Assembly (NCBI RefSeq): GCF_029633865.1
Contig: NC_079211.1
Coordinates: 146,248,067-146,312,066, forward strand
DNA from: Lampris incognitus
Taxonomy: Eukaryota > Chordata > Actinopteri > Lampriformes > Lampridae
Direction of reading: 5' to 3'
DNA length: 64,000 nucleotides
Part shown: one piece after another, positions 60,610 through 64,000 of the stretch
How the letters are laid out: each line of letters opens with the position of its first letter
How positions within the stretch are numbered: position 1 is the stretch's first letter
Program-made: the position numbers and the translations under genes
The notes under the pieces: model-generated
Databases searched by the model: none
The model's input: only the letters and a program-made list of their open reading frames with translations
What the model was told of the DNA's origin: nothing

Positions 60610-62060
60610 GCAGACCGGCGATACGTTATCCAGAGGGGGCTCTCATCACCACGCCCCTTTTCCGGGAGAGGCAGTGCTGCGCGGACGGTGACGGCGTCAA
60701 CACTTTAAACAAACCCGTTCAAATCAATAACGTCACGCCGAGTGTCTTCGGCACACGCGCACTTCCGCATATAACCTTTTTTAGATTAGCTGTAAGCACG
60801 AGCGTAGGTTTGCTTTGAGAGGGACGTGTTTGAATCGGTTGTTGACCAACAATGGGATTATAAATATCCAGCCGTCACTCATATATATTCCTAATGTGTG
60901 TGTGTGTGTGTGTGTGTGTGGTGTTAGTGTAGATAGCGGGACCGAAAACTAAAGCACTTATGATCCTAATTCTTTTTGGAGGTGGTAGGTATTGTCTCAG
61001 AGAGTAAGTGGAAAAATCCCAGAAAATTAAAATTATGCATAATTATGCATAAATATGCAAAATATGAATTTTTCTAAAAACTGCTAAAAACCACTTTTCT
61101 CGGCATTTCAGATGATTCTGAGCATCTTTGATTTTTTCACCTATATAAAAAAAAATTTCTGGGACTTAAAAATGTTTTGGCATTATGCAAAATAATATGC
61201 ATTTTTGCAAAAATGCACTTATGATCCTCATTTTTTTTTGGAGGTGGTAGGTATTGTTCTAGAGAGGACCAGAAAAATAGCAGAACATTAAAATATAATT
61301 ATAATCATTATGCATAATTATGCAAAATGTGCATTTTCTAAAAATGGCTAAAAACCACTTTGCTCGGCATTTCAGATGATTCTGAGCATTTGGGGGGAGG
61401 GAGTTGGAGTGGGGGGGGTTTAGGGGCAGGGGGAGGGCGGTTAGCTGGCAGGATGAAGAGGAGGGAGATTTAGACGGGTGGAGAACCAAACCGCTACATT
61501 GTAGCGGGGTTCTTCTAGTGTATTTTATATGTGTGTGTCACAGCCCTGGTTACCCTTTAATTACCCTTTTTAATCCTGTATCCTCTTCTTTTAATATTCT
61601 TGCTACTTAATCTCTGTATCTTATTTTGTGTCTCTCGTTAAGGTCCTCTGAAGCCTTCGTGTTCAGTGCCTGGAGTGGTCTTTGAGTGTGAAGTGTGCGA
61701 CTTCATAAAAAGGGATCTGGTATCAGTTTTCCTCTGTGTTGAAGGTATTTCACCGTAACGTCACCAACAATAAAATGTTAGTTGACCGTGTTAAAATGAT
61801 GACGTGTTCGAGCGACCAATACACGTTGGCAGACGATCCAGACCCGAGCTCTGCACTTCAAATGAACTGACCAACTTTAGATCTAGATAATAGATTCTGA
61901 CAGAATCATTTGACGATGTAAATACACTATTGTTTATTTTCTTATGTATTCTTTTACTTCAGATTCCCACAACATAAACGAGAAGAACTGTATGCTAAAT
62001 CATGTGTTCACCTTTGTGAACCATTTATTCCCATCTAAGTAAGACCTCATTCATGTGTCT
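60610..62060. other. Intergenic
   Basis: It holds a (TG)n at 60896-60920 and an approximately 260-bp direct duplication of [44 protein letters not shown] sequence (60955-61130 and 61214-61390; tgcataattatgcaaaat and aaaaaccacttttctcggc appear in both). A G-rich stretch follows at 61390-61440. An isolated AATAAA at about 61770 has no gene in front of it that I can see. Confidence 0.6.
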
Positions 62061-62061
62061 T

Positions 62062-62308
62062 TGTGTTTCTTTCCCAACCCAGTCCTCAAGGACCCCCTAT
62101 CCTGCAGATTTTCATTGTAACCCTGCATAGGTGGCCCTGCTTGTACTTACTCAACCAATCATCTCACGGCACTTAATTATGCGAGGTGTGCAACATCTGA
62201 CATAATTCATTGCTGATTGGCTGAATAACTACAAACCGGTACCTATTCAGGGTTGCGAAGAAAATCTGCAGGATAGGGGGTCCTTGAGGACTGGGTTGGG
62301 AAACACTG
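62062..62308. mobile_element. hAT-like MITE (cagtcctcaaggacccccta family)
   Basis: Arms cccaacccagtcctcaagga + ccccctatcctgcagatttt and the inverse ending ttgggaaacactg give about 45-bp inverted repeats. A common fish non-autonomous type; the outer left end is decayed. Confidence 0.8.
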
Positions 62309-62606
62309 CTCTAGGCAATACCTACGCCTCTGAGGTTCATTTGGAGAAGACATTTCTCCAGAACAGAGCAGACACAGAAACACGGCAGCGGCGGTCCAAG
62401 CACCGCTTTCAAGACTTCCACGCCCTGCAGCCACGGGTGGTGTTATTCACTGACCCCCCTCTCTGCTGCGGTCAGACAGCAACCCCCAGAGTTGCAGCTT
62501 GACCTTTACAAACTAGTCAGACCCCTTCTTTCAAGCCAAGTGCAATGGGAGAGAGGAATTTCATTTTGGAGACCACTACCCGAGTCCCGCTTTCCTCTCC
62601 TGGGGG

Positions 62607-62714
62607 ATTTGACTGTGTGTGTGAATGGGCGAATGTAAGGCGCGTAGTGTGAAACGGCGCTTTGAGTGGTCGGTAGACCAGAAAGGCGCTATCTAAAACG
62701 CAGTCCATTAACCA
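62607..62714 (+). mobile_element. Truncated copy of the 7573-7814 repeat family
   Basis: gtgaatgggcgaatgtaagg, cgctttgagtggtcggtaga and the end aaacgcagtccattaacca match the 3' half of that family. Confidence 0.75.
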
Positions 62715-62784
62715 TTTTGAGCTAAATGCGTGTTTAATTGACACATGTCATGGAGTGGGAGGGCAGAGTAGAAATGCACCACAA

Positions 62785-62933
62785 ACGGTGGCACAGTCGC
62801 CTCACAGTAAGAAGGTTCTGGGTTCGAGCCCCGGGGTAGTCCAACCTTGGTAGGTCGTCCCGGGTTGTCCTCTGTGTGGGTTTCCTCCGGGGGCTCCGGC
62901 TTCCTCCCAGTCCAAAGACATGTAGGTCAGGTG

Positions 62934-62945
<12 letters not shown>
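62785..62945 (+). mobile_element. SINE family A, truncated
   Basis: It begins within the tRNA head (cggtggcacagtcgcctcac) and runs to catgtaggtcaggtgaa, where a GT microsatellite replaces the rest. Confidence 0.85.
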
Positions 62946-63225
<280 letters not shown>

Positions 63226-63255
63226 CTCTGCATTGCATGCTGGGAGGTTGGGTGC

Positions 63256-63916
63256 ATGAGCACGAGGAGGGTGTTGAATGAGCCTGAGTGTTTTTTGGGA
63301 TACTTCAGGGTTTTTCTACTGCTTTACGAGGAGTTTACTGGGTGTTGGAGAGTGACTGGTGTAGCTGGTCGGGGTTTGGCGGGGTGCAGTATGGCGTCCC
63401 TCAGTAGCGAGGGTTCGCCTCTCCTGTCTGTCAGACCCGGGGCGAGAGTCGTGGCTGACTCGCGGTACACTGTCGAGCAGGTTCTCCTGGCTGTAGGAGA
63501 ACAGGTGAGCCGCAGCCTGGAGGCGCCGCCGGTCATCAGCAGCCTGATATGCAGGGGAAATGAAACCCCTGAGCAGGGCAGCAATAATGACAATCCTGGT
63601 CCTCTAAAAGTGATACTGAAGCGCAGGTTATGGACGCATGCGGAGACGGAGGACAGACAGAACCAGTGAGAAACAGTCAGACAGGTGAGGCTGGGAGTCA
63701 GGGCTCTGCAGCAGGTGGGTCACACTATGAAAACGCTCAAAATGAAGATGAGGAAATGCTAGAGGATGATAGCCTATCACAGTTGACTGATTGTTGTGTC
63801 ACAGGATGATCAGCATTCATATTCATTAGAGGACATTAATGATTTCCTTGATGAATCTTATGGCAGACAGGCTGTGGTAATACCAGATTTCTTCTCTAAC
63901 GTGAACAGTTGTGTTG
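63256..63916 (+). pseudogene. Tx1-like LINE ORF1, 5' part
   Basis: It contains MASLSSEGSPLLSVRPGARV, DSRYTVEQVLLAVGEQVSRS and, after a frame break, LEDINDFLDESYGRQAVVIP-DFF, the order expected for ORF1 of fish Tx1-type LINEs. Stops at about 63667 and a frame change show it is broken. The snap-back repeat begins 3-4 bp further on. Confidence 0.6.
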
Positions 63917-63919
63917 ACT

Positions 63920-64000
63920 CCAAAGGAGTTGAATCAAGTGCAACTGGACTTGGTATACATCCGTGAAGACGTTTCGCCTCTCATCCAAGAGGCTTCCTCA
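63920..64000 (+). mobile_element. Snap-back element, left arm only, cut by the window edge
   Basis: ccaaaggagttgaatcaagt...aagaggcttcctc matches 44044-44124 with about 3 differences. If complete, its mirror arm lies beyond the window. Confidence 0.85.

Overview
The window is vertebrate nuclear DNA, most likely from a ray-finned (teleost) fish. It holds two widely spaced, spliced, conserved genes (smarcb1 and derl3, which are also neighbours on human 22q11.23). The space between exons is filled with fish-type repeats: tRNA-headed SINEs of the DANA/mermaid style, L2-, RTE- and Tx1-like LINEs, Ty3/gypsy remnants, Tc1 and hAT fossils, MITEs, minisatellites and microsatellites. There is no bacterial-type operon, rRNA or CRISPR. 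The species cannot be named from the sequence.

Layout. 1-5490: non-coding, with a SINE, a hAT MITE and a 21-bp minisatellite, ending in a good poly(A) signal; probably the long 3' UTR of a plus-strand gene off the left edge. 5500-8950: an L2 LINE fragment whose reading frame carries a 35-bp minisatellite, then nested SINEs in which the same minisatellite reappears inverted. 9061-26556 (+): smarcb1, nine coding exons, 373 aa, core subunit of SWI/SNF (BAF) chromatin remodellers. Its intron 3 carries a 3.65-kb TIR transposon encoding a FLYWCH zinc finger; introns 7 and 8 carry SINEs, LINEs and a TIR element. 39113-27580 (-): derl3, seven coding exons, 237 aa, an ER-associated degradation channel component, converging tail-to-tail on smarcb1. 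Its 8.4-kb intron 5 is a stack of nested transposons.

39.5-55.7 kb: a repeat graveyard. It contains a minus-strand gypsy pol broken by a snap-back element and by a 1.7-kb GC-rich insertion, the 3' end of a second gypsy in opposite orientation with its LTR, an unrecognised reading frame split by a 31-bp minisatellite, hAT MITEs, and a LINE with ORF1 and endonuclease but no visible reverse transcriptase. 55.8-57.5 kb: a GC-rich minisatellite. 60440-57569 (-): a three-exon, TATA-box gene for an unrecognised 752-aa protein with a terminal CSCF. 60.6-64 kb: MITEs, microsatellites and the 5' part of a Tx1-like LINE ORF1, cut at the window edge by a second copy of the snap-back repeat.

The two conserved genes act in separate processes (chromatin remodelling; ER quality control) and share only their neighbourhood. 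The most unusual items are the FLYWCH element with its alternating-orientation terminal motif arrays, the paired inverted 35-bp minisatellites, the 752-aa gene, and the GT-repeat next to the smarcb1 exon 2 acceptor.
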